Assembly (NCBI GenBank): GCA_029338675.1
Contig: JAQYAV010000052.1
Span: 1-64,000, forward strand
Length of the DNA: 64,000 bases
Direction of reading: 5' to 3'
DNA from: Lachnospiraceae bacterium
GTDB taxonomy: Bacteria; Bacillota; Clostridia; Lachnospirales; Lachnospiraceae
Below, piece after piece: positions 44,611 to 53,749 of the stretch (positions are counted from its first letter, which is position 1; each line of letters opens with the position of its first letter). Below the pieces are notes generated by a model. The model worked only from the letters and a program-made list of their open reading frames with translations. It was not told the DNA's origin and ran no database searches. Made by a program: the position numbers and the translations under genes.

Positions 44611-44648
44611 ATAGGTGTGTTTAATTAATTGAACACATCTATTTTTTT
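44611..44648 (+). terminator. Terminator after the aldolase-like gene
   Basis: ATAGGTGTGTT (44611-44621) pairs with AACACATCTAT (44632-44642), 11 bp with one wobble, then seven T's. Confidence 0.88.
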
Positions 44649-44834
44649 ATTTGAAGTGTTATAGGCTTATGCTTACCGTATAATAAAAATATAAAAAAGT
44701 AATTGATATACTAATGAAATAGTAGTATATCATATTATTATACTTTATCTAATAATAGTAGTTTGACTGATTATATTGTATATAAAAAGTTTATAATAAA
44801 GTTTGGCGTAAAAACTATACAGGGAGAGGATTAT

Positions 44835-45707
44835 ATGAACAACAAGACACAAGGAATAGTTTTTATCATTTTTGCAGGTTTCTTTTTCTCACTAATGACA
44901 TTTTTTGTTAGATTGTCGGGAGATTTACCTACTATGCAAAAGGTTTTTTTTAGAAATGCAATTGCAGCTATAGTATCAACAATACTATTGGCTAGAAGTG
45001 AAGAAGGCTTTTATATTAAGAAAACAAGTTGGTTTGGATTGATAATGCGTTCTTTGTTTGGTGGCATTGGAATGATATGCAATTTTTATGCTATTGATAA
45101 ATTAGGTTTAGCTGATTCTAATATGTTAAATAAAATGTCACCTTTTTTTGCAATTATTATGTCTGCGTTTATACTTAAAGAATTTGCAAATAAAGTTGAA
45201 TGGTTGTGTGTTATATTAGCATTCGCTGGAACTATTTTTATAATTAAACCATCTCTTAATGTTACCTCTTTTTATGGCTTAATTGGTCTTTTAGGTGGAT
45301 TTGGGGCAGGTACAGCATATACATTTGTTAGAAAGCTTGGAAAAGCAGGAGAAAGAGGTCCTGTAATAGTAATGTTTTTCTCAATATTTACAACTATTGC
45401 AACCTTGCCGTTTTTTATTATTGGATATGAACCTATGTCATTAAAACAGTTAGTTTTGTTGATTATGGCAGGTGTGGCTGCGGCAGGTGGACAGTTATCA
45501 ATTACTAAAGCATATACAAAAGCTCCTGCAAAAGAAATTTCAGTATTTGATTATTCGCAGATTATTTTTGCGGCAATACTGGGGGGATTATTCTTAAATG
45601 AATTGCCCGATAAATATAGTATTATTGGTTATGCTATTATTATTTCTGTTGCTATATGGAAGTGGAAATACAATCTTAATATGGATAGAAAAGAAAAAAC
45701 GGTTTAG
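44835..45707 (+). CDS. EamA/DMT-family transporter
   Basis: 290 residues with about ten membrane segments in two repeated EamA halves (GIVFIIFAGFFFSLMTFFVR ... ILKEFANKVEWLCVILAFAG and GLLGGFGAGTAYTFVRKL ... FLNELPDKYSIIGYAIII). This superfamily exports or imports small metabolites; the substrate is not predictable. ATG 44835 has GGGAGAGG upstream; the frame opens 24 codons earlier without one. The DUF1292 gene follows after 27 bases. Confidence 0.9.
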   Translation: MNNKTQGIVFIIFAGFFFSLMTFFVRLSGDLPTMQKVFFRNAIAAIVSTILLARSEEGFYIKKTSWFGLIMRSLFGGIGMICNFYAIDKLGLADSNMLNKMSPFFAIIMSAFILKEFANKVEWLCVILAFAGTIFIIKPSLNVTSFYGLIGLLGGFGAGTAYTFVRKLGKAGERGPVIVMFFSIFTTIATLPFFIIGYEPMSLKQLVLLIMAGVAAAGGQLSITKAYTKAPAKEISVFDYSQIIFAAILGGLFLNELPDKYSIIGYAIIISVAIWKWKYNLNMDRKEKTV

Positions 45708-45734
45708 GTATAACGTTTTGTAAAGGAGAGAAAA

Positions 45735-46034
45735 ATGTTAGAGAAAAATAGCAATGAAGATATAAATAAAGTTACACAAGAAAATACAAAAGAATATGAC
45801 GTAATAAGTATTACTGTATCAGACGGCACAGAAAGAGAATTTGCAATTGTAGATTCATTTATATTAGATGACAAGAATTATATTGTTGTTTCGTTAATTG
45901 AAGGAGATACAATTGTAGAAGGGGAGTATATTTATAGAACAACTGAAGAGGAAGAAGGATCAATAAATGTTGAACAAATTACCCTTCCTTCAGAGTATAA
46001 AAAGGTAGTTAAATTTTACGAAAATATGAATTAA
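45735..46034 (+). CDS. DUF1292 family protein
   Basis: 99 residues. An acidic beta-rich core (VSDGTEREFAIVDSFILDDK then NYIVVSLIEGDTIVEGEYIY) matches the DUF1292 family of small Firmicute proteins of unknown function. AAAGGAG lies before ATG 45735. It may be read with the EamA transporter. Confidence 0.85.
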   Translation: MLEKNSNEDINKVTQENTKEYDVISITVSDGTEREFAIVDSFILDDKNYIVVSLIEGDTIVEGEYIYRTTEEEEGSINVEQITLPSEYKKVVKFYENMN

Positions 46035-46193
46035 TAATTATGTCACAATAGTTATAAAAATGTAAAATCCACCATATATATATTTTTAGAGTTTTGCTAT
46101 AAATGAATTATAGAATTGGAAACGTGAGTAGATATACTTATTTTGTTAATAGCTATACCTATAGTAAGTTGCTTTTATGAATGGAGGATTTTT

Positions 46194-48902
46194 GTGAGTA
46201 AAATTAATTTCTTAAACAATGATGCGGTTTTTACAATTGATAAGCCTGAAAATCATAGCTATCTATATTTTCCAGTTGCTGGTGAAAAGGGAATAAAGGG
46301 CTCGATTACACCTAATTTAGGTGGAGATATTAAATTAGATCAAAATAGCTTTTTGTTAGAGCCTGTAAGCTCAGAAAATCTTCATAACAACAAGAGCACA
46401 AGAAATTTTTGGTGTAAGATTAAGGACAAAGGAGCATGGTCTTTAGCTGGTTCTTCTGCGGAACAGGAATTTAAGAAATTTACTGATAAGCAGGATGACA
46501 GTAAGCTAGAGGCTGGTTTTATGTGGCAGAAGCTTACAAGAAAAACAAAGGAGTATGGATTAAAGTCAGAAGTTTTATCCTTTGTTCCAATAGATTATAA
46601 TGTTGAGCTTATGTTTGTTACTATTGAGAATATTTCAGAGGAAGCATGTACATTTACTCCTGTAGCAGCAGTTCCTATATATGGAAGAAGTGCTGATAAT
46701 ATAAGAGATCATAGACATGTTACTTCTTTATTACACAGAATAAAAACTACAGATAATGGTGTTTTAGTTAAACCAACTTTATCCTTTGATGAACGTGGAC
46801 ATAGAAGAAATGAAATTACATATTTCGTTTGTGGAATAACAGGTAAGGGAAATAATCCGGCTTCATTTTATCCTGTTGTCGAAGATTTTATTGGAGAAGG
46901 TGGTTCATTTAGTAATCCTAGAGCAATAATGGATAATGCTGAAGGTGTTAAATCAGGATATTCATGTGAAGGAAAAGAGGCATTAGGTGGAATTAAATTT
47001 GACGAAGTTACTCTTAATTGTGGAGAGAAAACAAGCTATATCATCGTAATGGGCGCTACTGATAATTCAGATGATATTGATGAGACAATGAAGTACTACT
47101 GTAATGAAGCTAAGGTTTTAGAAGCAAAACAAAGACTTCAGCTACATTGGAGTAATCAAGTTAATGTTGATTATAAAACTGGAAACAAAGATTTTGATGG
47201 TTTTATGAGATGGGTTAGCTTTCAACCATTCTTAAGAAGAATATATGGTTGTTCATTCCTTCCACACCATGATTATGGACGTGGCGGAAGAGGTTGGAGA
47301 GATTTATGGCAGGACTGCTTGTCTCTTCTCATTATGGATCCAAGTGGTGTTAGAAGAATGATTGTTGACAATTATGGCGGAGTAAGAGTTGACGGAACAA
47401 ATGCTACTATTATTGGCTCAAAGCAGGGTGAATTTATTGCAGATAGAAATGGAATAGCACGTGTTTGGATGGATCATGGTGTTTGGCCTTTTATGACCAC
47501 AATGCTTTATATTAATCAAACAGGTGATTTAGATATTCTTAATGAAACTGCTACTTATTTTAAGGATGAGCAAAAAGAAAGAGGCACTGCACTTGATAAA
47601 GAATGGAATGAAAGCTACGGTGTATTCCAGAAAACTACATCAGGAAATGTATATAAAGGTACTATATTAGAACATATTTTACTTGAACATCTTTGCTCTT
47701 TCTACGAGGTTGGTGAGCATAATCATATTAAGCTTAGAGGCGCAGATTGGAATGATGCTCTTGATATGGCTGCTACTAATGGAGAAAGTGTTGCCTTTAC
47801 ATGTGCTTATGCAGGCAATTTAAGTGATATTGCAGATTTACTTTTACGTGCACATAATGAACTAGGATTAGATGAAGTTGAATTTCTTGAAGAAATTGCT
47901 ATTTTATTAGAAGATGGTGATGATTTATATAATAGTATTGAAAAAAAGAAAGAGGTACTTTCAAATTATTTATCAAAATGTGGACATTATGTAAGTGGCA
48001 ACAAAAAGACTGTTAATGTAGTTGATTTAGTTAAAAACTTAAAGAGTAAATCTGAATGGATTAAGAAACATATTCGTGATACAGAATGGATTGAAGGACA
48101 GGATGACAGTAGGCTTGAAGGATGGTTTAACAGCTATTATGACGACAACAAAAATAGGGTTGAGGGTTATTTCCCTAATGAAGTAAGAATGATGTTAACT
48201 GGACAGGTATTTTCTGTTATGAGTAAGACTGCTACAAAAGAGCAGGTTGAAAAAATATGTTATTCTGCTGATAAATACCTATATAAGAAGGATATTGGTG
48301 GATATAGACTAAACACTAATTTCCATGAGGAAAAATTTGATTTTGGAAGAATGTTTGGCTTTGCCTATGGGGAAAAGGAGAATGGAGCTGTATTCTCTCA
48401 TATGGCAGTAATGTATGCAAATGCACTTTATCAAAGAGGCTTTGTTAAGGAAGGATATAAGGCACTTCAGTCCTTAGCTGATCAGGCAATGGATTTTGAA
48501 GCTTCAAAGATATATCCAGGAATTCCAGAGTATTTTGATGGTTCAGGAAGAGGTCTTTATCATTATTTAACTGGTGCTGCTAGTTGGTATATGCTCACTT
48601 TTGTAACTGAAGTATTTGGTGTAAAGGGCGATTTAGGAGATTTGTCAATTGAACCAAAGCTTGTTAAAGAACAATATGATCAGGATAATAAAGCTATTCT
48701 TAAATTGAATTTTGGTGGAAATAGGTTTGAGGTAACAGTTATTAACAAAGATAGCTTGGACTACGGTGAATATAGTATTATTTCTGCTATTTGTAATGAT
48801 GATATTAAGCTTGAAATTAAGGATAGCAAGGCATTACTTAGTAAGATGGATATTGCCAAATTAGATAAAGATATTAATAGAATTGAAATCGTATTAGGAT
48901 AA
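46194..48902 (+). CDS. GH94 beta-glucoside phosphorylase, laminaribiose-phosphorylase-like
   Basis: 902 residues from GTG 46194 (ATGGAGGA six bases upstream; the frame opens at 46143 without a site). GH94 layout: N-terminal beta-sandwich, helical linker, then an (alpha/alpha)6 barrel with LRGADWNDALDM holding the general-acid Asp. The N-terminal stretch SYLYFPVAG ... ITPNLGGDIK ... EPVSSENLHNNKSTRNFW is, from memory, very close to Paenibacillus laminaribiose phosphorylase, which splits beta-1,3-linked diglucosides with phosphate. The length (about 900) also fits that group. No signal peptide, so it acts in the cytoplasm. A second GH94 follows after 31 bases, and a GH16 remnant lies 3.5 kb downstream. 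Confidence 0.82.
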   Translation: MSKINFLNNDAVFTIDKPENHSYLYFPVAGEKGIKGSITPNLGGDIKLDQNSFLLEPVSSENLHNNKSTRNFWCKIKDKGAWSLAGSSAEQEFKKFTDKQDDSKLEAGFMWQKLTRKTKEYGLKSEVLSFVPIDYNVELMFVTIENISEEACTFTPVAAVPIYGRSADNIRDHRHVTSLLHRIKTTDNGVLVKPTLSFDERGHRRNEITYFVCGITGKGNNPASFYPVVEDFIGEGGSFSNPRAIMDNAEGVKSGYSCEGKEALGGIKFDEVTLNCGEKTSYIIVMGATDNSDDIDETMKYYCNEAKVLEAKQRLQLHWSNQVNVDYKTGNKDFDGFMRWVSFQPFLRRIYGCSFLPHHDYGRGGRGWRDLWQDCLSLLIMDPSGVRRMIVDNYGGVRVDGTNATIIGSKQGEFIADRNGIARVWMDHGVWPFMTTMLYINQTGDLDILNETATYFKDEQKERGTALDKEWNESYGVFQKTTSGNVYKGTILEHILLEHLCSFYEVGEHNHIKLRGADWNDALDMAATNGESVAFTCAYAGNLSDIADLLLRAHNELGLDEVEFLEEIAILLEDGDDLYNSIEKKKEVLSNYLSKCGHYVSGNKKTVNVVDLVKNLKSKSEWIKKHIRDTEWIEGQDDSRLEGWFNSYYDDNKNRVEGYFPNEVRMMLTGQVFSVMSKTATKEQVEKICYSADKYLYKKDIGGYRLNTNFHEEKFDFGRMFGFAYGEKENGAVFSHMAVMYANALYQRGFVKEGYKALQSLADQAMDFEASKIYPGIPEYFDGSGRGLYHYLTGAASWYMLTFVTEVFGVKGDLGDLSIEPKLVKEQYDQDNKAILKLNFGGNRFEVTVINKDSLDYGEYSIISAICNDDIKLEIKDSKALLSKMDIAKLDKDINRIEIVLG

Positions 48903-48933
48903 TTAATTTATATTGTAGGAGGGAAAATATAGT

Positions 48934-51348
48934 ATGAAATTTGGATATTTCGACAATGAAAAACGTGAATATGTAATCACAAACCCTAAGACACCAGCTC
49001 CATGGGCAAATTATTTGGGATCACCTGAATATGGTGCATTAATTTCTAACAATGCAGGTGGATATAGTTTTGCAAAATCAGGTGCAAATGGAAGAATTTT
49101 AAGATATGTATTTAATAATTTCGACCAGCCTGGCAGATATATTTATATTAGAGATAATGCCAGTAAAGACTATTGGTCTGCATCTTGGCAACCAGTTGGT
49201 AAGGATTTAAATGAATATAAGAATGAGTGTCATCATGGTACTGCATATACAAGGATAATTTCTGATTATAGCAATATTCATACTGAGGCATTATATTATG
49301 TGCCACTTAATAAATCTCATGAGGTATGGAATTTAAAGATTACTAATAAGGATAGTGTTAAGAGAACACTTACAGTTACTGGTTATGCAGAATTTACTAA
49401 TAACAGTAATTATGAGCAGGATCAGGTTAATCTTCAGTATTCAATGTTTATTTCAAGAACAAACTTCGTTGAGAATAGAATTAGACAGACTGTTCATGGA
49501 AACCTAGATACACTTCCAGAAGGAAAATATATTGACGAAAAGAGAGCTACTGATAGAATATTTGGTCTAGCAGGAGCTAAAGTATCATCTTACTGTGGCG
49601 ATAAGGAAGCATTTATTGGCAGATGTAATGGTTATGGAAATCCAGATGGAGTTGTAAATGGTGATTTAGGTAATGTATTAAGCTATAACGAAAATTCATG
49701 TGGCGCACTTGCTACAGTCATTGAGATTGAACCAAATGAAACAAAAGAAATTGCATTTGTACTTGGACTTAAAGAAAATGATGAAGCAAAGGCTATTATG
49801 GATAGTTATGCAAATCCTTCTGCAATATGTGAAAAAGAGCTTGAAGAGCTTATTTCATATTGGCATGGCCAGTTATCACATTTCCAGGTTAAGACACCAA
49901 GTGAAGAGTTTAATACAATGATAAATACTTGGAATGCATATAACTGTTTTATGACTTTCATTTGGTCAAGAGCTGCTTCTTTTATATACTGTGGACTTAG
50001 AAATGGATATGGGTATAGAGATACAGTTCAGGATATTCAGGGTGTGATTCATTTAGCTCCAGAAATGGCTGTCGAGAAGATAAGATTTATGTTATCAGCG
50101 CAGGTTGATAATGGTGGTGGTTTACCACTTGTTAAATTCACTCATAATGCAGGACATGAGGATACTCCTGATGACGCTTCATATGTAAAAGAAACTGGTC
50201 ATCCTGCATATAGAGCAGATGATGCATTGTGGTTATTCCCTACAGTTTACAAATATGTTTCTGAATCAGGTAATATGGACTTTATTGACGAGGTTATTCC
50301 GTATGCTAATAAGGATGAGGGAACAGTATATAATCATTTACAAAGAGCAATAGAATTTTCTATGAATCACCTTGGTCCACATGGTATGCCTGCTGGGTTA
50401 TATGCAGATTGGAATGATTGTCTTAGACTTGGTAAGGATGGAGAGTCTTCATTTGTAGCTTTACAGTTTTACCTTGGAATGACAATTTTAAGAAAATTTG
50501 CAGAATATAAGAAGGATGAAGAGTATATCAAATATCTTGATGAAAGTCAGGAAAAGCTAGGTAAATTAATTCAGGATTTATGCTGGAATGAGGATAGATT
50601 CATTAGAGGCTTCACGGAAAAGGGTGAGGTTATTGGTAAGAGAGATGATGTGGAGGCTAATATGTGGCTTAATCCACAGAGCTGGTCTGTAATTAGTGGT
50701 TTTGCATCAGATAAGCAGGCTGATTTGGCTCTTGATAATGTTTATAAGCAGTTGAATACTACGTTTGGTGCAGTTCTTATGGATCCGCCATATCATGAGC
50801 ATGCATTTGATGGAGCATTAGCTGTAATATATAATCAGGGTGTGAAAGAAAATGCAGGTATATTCTCTCAATCTCAAGGCTGGATAATTCTTGCAGAAGC
50901 ATTACGTGGACATGGAGAGCGAGCTTTTCAGTACTTTATAGAAAATTCACCTGCTGCTCAAAATGATAAAGCAGAAATTAGAAAGCTTGAGCCATATTGC
51001 TATGGTCAGTTTACAGAAGGTAAGGCAAGTCCTCATTTTGGACGTTCTCATGTACATTGGTTAACTGGTACTGCATCCACAGTAATGGTTGGATGTGTTG
51101 AAGGTATAATGGGTATGAGACCAGATTTCTACGGCTTAAAGATTGCACCTGCTATTCCAGCTACATGGGATGGTTTTGAAATTGAAAAGGACTTTAGAGG
51201 AAAGCATTTACATATAGAAGTCAAAAATCCAGGACATGTTGAGTCTGGATGCAAGAAGCTTATAGTTAACGGAAAAGAAATTGAAGGTAACTATGTTAAA
51301 GAAGAACTTATGACTGATAATACAGATATTGTGTTGTATATGTCATAA
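48934..51348 (+). CDS. GH94 cellobiose/chitobiose-phosphorylase-like enzyme
   Basis: 804 residues, the usual length for cellobiose phosphorylase. The start MKFGYFDNEKREYVITNPKT and PWANYLGSPEYGALISNNAG are typical of cellobiose and diacetylchitobiose phosphorylases. The barrel has YADWNDCLRLGKDGES with the catalytic Asp and FGRSHVHWLTGTASTVMVG near the phosphate site. It should split a beta-linked disaccharide with phosphate to a sugar-1-phosphate plus free sugar. I cannot separate cellobiose from chitobiose with certainty. Cytoplasmic; AGGAGG upstream. It pairs with the first GH94, and an AraC regulator is convergent. Confidence 0.88.
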   Translation: MKFGYFDNEKREYVITNPKTPAPWANYLGSPEYGALISNNAGGYSFAKSGANGRILRYVFNNFDQPGRYIYIRDNASKDYWSASWQPVGKDLNEYKNECHHGTAYTRIISDYSNIHTEALYYVPLNKSHEVWNLKITNKDSVKRTLTVTGYAEFTNNSNYEQDQVNLQYSMFISRTNFVENRIRQTVHGNLDTLPEGKYIDEKRATDRIFGLAGAKVSSYCGDKEAFIGRCNGYGNPDGVVNGDLGNVLSYNENSCGALATVIEIEPNETKEIAFVLGLKENDEAKAIMDSYANPSAICEKELEELISYWHGQLSHFQVKTPSEEFNTMINTWNAYNCFMTFIWSRAASFIYCGLRNGYGYRDTVQDIQGVIHLAPEMAVEKIRFMLSAQVDNGGGLPLVKFTHNAGHEDTPDDASYVKETGHPAYRADDALWLFPTVYKYVSESGNMDFIDEVIPYANKDEGTVYNHLQRAIEFSMNHLGPHGMPAGLYADWNDCLRLGKDGESSFVALQFYLGMTILRKFAEYKKDEEYIKYLDESQEKLGKLIQDLCWNEDRFIRGFTEKGEVIGKRDDVEANMWLNPQSWSVISGFASDKQADLALDNVYKQLNTTFGAVLMDPPYHEHAFDGALAVIYNQGVKENAGIFSQSQGWIILAEALRGHGERAFQYFIENSPAAQNDKAEIRKLEPYCYGQFTEGKASPHFGRSHVHWLTGTASTVMVGCVEGIMGMRPDFYGLKIAPAIPATWDGFEIEKDFRGKHLHIEVKNPGHVESGCKKLIVNGKEIEGNYVKEELMTDNTDIVLYMS

Positions 51349-51375
51349 TATAAATTTTTTCCTATAATATAAAAT

Positions 51376-51419
51376 AAACACAGAGTATGGCATGTATTTG
51401 CTTGCTCTGTGTTTTGCTT
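51376..51419 (+). terminator. Terminator after the GH94 pair
   Basis: AAACACAGAG (51376-51385) pairs with CTCTGTGTTT (51405-51414), followed by TGCTTTT; it lies between convergent genes. Confidence 0.8.
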
Positions 51420-52175
51420 TTATTGCTTTTTGTAATTGTTTCCAATTTCAGTTTGATTTAAATGCATTGATTGATATTTTTTTGGTGTTAAGCCAGTGTG
51501 CTTCTTAAATACTTCTGTAAAATAACTTTGATCTGAAAAAGACAAAATAGAAGCAATTTCCGCAGAGGAGTAGTCGGAATATATAAGCATATTTTTGGCA
51601 GTTTCTATTCTTGTGTTCTGAATGTATTCGCTTATAGTTAATCCTGTTTCTTGCTTAAATAATCTTGATAGGTATGAAGGGTTTAACTTAGTGTGCTCTG
51701 CAAGGTTTTCAAGAGTTATTTTTGTATGCAAATGTTCAGATATGTAATCAATGGATTTTGCAATTGGCTTTGAGGTAATTCGCTTTTTGCGTAGATTTTT
51801 CATCCTTGTTGCATATTCTATACATACTGCAGTGTGCAATTCATTTATTTTTTCTTTGGTGGTTGCCATATCAGCCTTTTTAATGTAATAATCACTTAAG
51901 CTAAAGGCTGTTGACATATCTAATCCACCTTCAATGCAGTATCTTGCAGTTATTGCAGTAGATATAACAAAGTGATATTTGAGATTTTGAATAGGGTCTA
52001 AAGATAACTCGCCTAATCCTCCCTTATCACCGATTGGAATGCTACAAAGCTCTTTAGTTTTATCTACGTTACCTGATTTAATTACAGAATAAAATTCAAG
52101 CTCTGGATCGTATTGGGCATGTAATATGTTTTCTTCCCGTCGTATATATTCCTGATATACATAATCCTTTTCCAT
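51420..52175 (-). CDS. AraC-family transcriptional regulator
   Basis: 251 residues. The C-terminal ~100 carry two helix-turn-helix motifs (ITLENLAEHTKLNPSYLSRL and SSAEIASILSFSDQSYFTEV) ending FKKHTGLTPKKYQ, diagnostic of AraC/XylS regulators. The N-terminal ~145 residues are helical and not an obvious cupin sugar-binding domain. AGGAGG lies before its ATG. Convergent with the GH94 genes, it is a plausible local regulator of beta-glucan use, but no binding site was identified. Confidence 0.92.
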   Translation of the reverse strand: MEKDYVYQEYIRREENILHAQYDPELEFYSVIKSGNVDKTKELCSIPIGDKGGLGELSLDPIQNLKYHFVISTAITARYCIEGGLDMSTAFSLSDYYIKKADMATTKEKINELHTAVCIEYATRMKNLRKKRITSKPIAKSIDYISEHLHTKITLENLAEHTKLNPSYLSRLFKQETGLTISEYIQNTRIETAKNMLIYSDYSSAEIASILSFSDQSYFTEVFKKHTGLTPKKYQSMHLNQTEIGNNYKKQ

Positions 52176-52434
52176 AAAAATTTGCCTCCTGATATATTGT
52201 AAACTAGTATAATAATATAAAAAAATATATGCTTAATATATTGTTTTGTATTGATTTTTTAAAAAAATAGTTCTTGTGAATACTTTTCATAAATATAAAT
52301 ATTTAACATACAATTAGGTTATTTTTATATTAAATTTAATATGTAAAAAAAGCAACAAAAAAGTAAAGAAAACAACATATAAAATAATAAAATGATATGA
52401 ATATATAGAGAGAATAATTCTTTTATAAGGATTT
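52176..52434. other. AT-rich intergenic region
   Basis: Upstream of the AraC gene and before the GH16 remnant. Extremely AT-rich, including an all-A/T 16-bp palindrome at 52327-52342. No ORF or RNA gene recognised; the AraC promoter must lie here. Confidence 0.5.
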
Positions 52435-52560
52435 ATGTACGTGAAAATAGTAGGAGGAAAGGGATTGTGGCCAGCTGCATGGATGATGCCTACTGATGAA
52501 AGCTATTATGGACAATGGCCAAAGTGTGGCGAGATTGATATTATGGAAACGATAAATTGA
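52435..52560 (+). pseudogene. Remnant of a GH16 beta-glucanase
   Basis: A 41-codon open stretch (ATG 52435 to TGA 52560) reads GGKGLWPAAWMMP ... YYGQWPKCGEIDIMETIN. This is the catalytic core of family 16 laminarinases/licheninases: the GLWPAxWMLP strand and the EIDIME active-site motif with both glutamates. The rest of the enzyme (usually 230 or more residues) is missing on both sides. It lies near two GH94 phosphorylases that could use the oligosaccharides such an enzyme releases. Confidence 0.8.
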
Positions 52561-52571
52561 TTTTGGCATTG

Positions 52572-52600
52572 TTGACGATAGTAATCAATTATGATAACCT
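52572..52600 (+). promoter_or_regulatory. Possible promoter of the aminotransferase operon
   Basis: TTGACG (52572-52577), 17-base spacer, TAACCT (52595-52600) with TG extension. Confidence 0.4.
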
Positions 52601-52651
52601 TAATTTATTGTTTGTAAATGTATTTTTGCTTTACGGAAAGGCGGAATTTAT

Positions 52652-53728
52652 ATGATAAATTTTACAGTAGGACCAGTTCAATCAAGCGAAGTGGTAAAAA
52701 CAGTAGGTGCATTGGACGTTCCATATTTTAGAACACCTGAATTTTCAGAACTAATGCTTGACAACGAGAGAAGAATTAAGGAATTAGCCAAGGCAGATAA
52801 CTCTTCAAGAGTTGTTTTTATTACTGGTTCTGGTACAGCATCAATGGAAGCTGCTGTTATGAATATTTTCACAAAAAATGATAAGGTTTTGGTTATTAAT
52901 GGTGGAAGCTTTGGACAAAGATTTGTTGACATATGTAATATTCACGAAATACCATGCGATGTTCTTAAGCTTAATGTAGGACAAGCACTTACAAGCGATA
53001 TGCTTGACGTATATAATAACAAAGGATATGCAGGTCTTTTGGTTAACATACATGAAACTTCTACAGGAGTACATTATGATGGTAAATTATTAAGTGATTT
53101 CTGTAAGAAGAATAATATGTTATATATTGTTGATGCAATTAGCTCTTTTATTGCTGACGAACTTAATGTAAAGGAGCTTGGAATTGATGTTATGATAACT
53201 GGCTCACAGAAGGCTTTAGCCTGTCCTCCAGGTATTTCTCTTATATTAATGTCAAGTAAAGTAGTGGAAATCATTCAAAATAATAATGTTAAATCTTTGT
53301 ATTTTGATTTAAAGGATGCATTAAAGAATGCAGAAAGAGGTCAGACTCCTTTTACACCTGCAGTTGGTACACTTATTCAAATTAATGAGAGACTTAAAGA
53401 AATTGATAGCAAAGGTGGATTGGAAAAAGAACAGGAGTACATTGCAAGCCTTGCTAAGAATTTTAGAGAGGGAATTAAGGATTTACCTTTAGATATATGT
53501 TCTGAAAGCTTGTCAAATGCTGTTACACCAGTAGCAACAAGAAATTGTTCAGCATATGATTTGTTTATGATTCTTAAGGATGAATATGGAATTTGGATTT
53601 GTCCTAATGGTGGAGCATTAAAAGATAAGGTATTTAGAGTTGGTCATATTGGTAATTTATCTATGGAAGATAACAAGTGCCTAATAGATGCGTTACATGA
53701 CCTTTTTGATAGAGGAATACTTAAATAA
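52652..53728 (+). CDS. Class-V PLP aminotransferase
   Basis: 358 residues of the alanine-glyoxylate / 2-aminoethylphosphonate transaminase type. It has [35 protein letters not shown] (cofactor phosphate site), [14 protein letters not shown] (Asp to the pyridine N) and the Schiff-base Lys in [17 protein letters not shown]. It is followed after 21 bases by a cytidylyltransferase-dehydrogenase fusion, which suggests it makes an amino group on a phosphorylated alcohol that is then CDP-activated. AAAGG lies before ATG 52652. Substrate unknown. Confidence 0.88.
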   Translation: MINFTVGPVQSSEVVKTVGALDVPYFRTPEFSELMLDNERRIKELAKADNSSRVVFITGSGTASMEAAVMNIFTKNDKVLVINGGSFGQRFVDICNIHEIPCDVLKLNVGQALTSDMLDVYNNKGYAGLLVNIHETSTGVHYDGKLLSDFCKKNNMLYIVDAISSFIADELNVKELGIDVMITGSQKALACPPGISLILMSSKVVEIIQNNNVKSLYFDLKDALKNAERGQTPFTPAVGTLIQINERLKEIDSKGGLEKEQEYIASLAKNFREGIKDLPLDICSESLSNAVTPVATRNCSAYDLFMILKDEYGIWICPNGGALKDKVFRVGHIGNLSMEDNKCLIDALHDLFDRGILK

Positions 53729-53749
53729 CATTAAGTGAGGAAGTATTGT

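Noticed and set aside
52327..52342. 16-bp palindrome upstream of the AraC gene as an operator
   Set aside because: It consists only of A and T in a very AT-rich gap, so a chance palindrome is likely.
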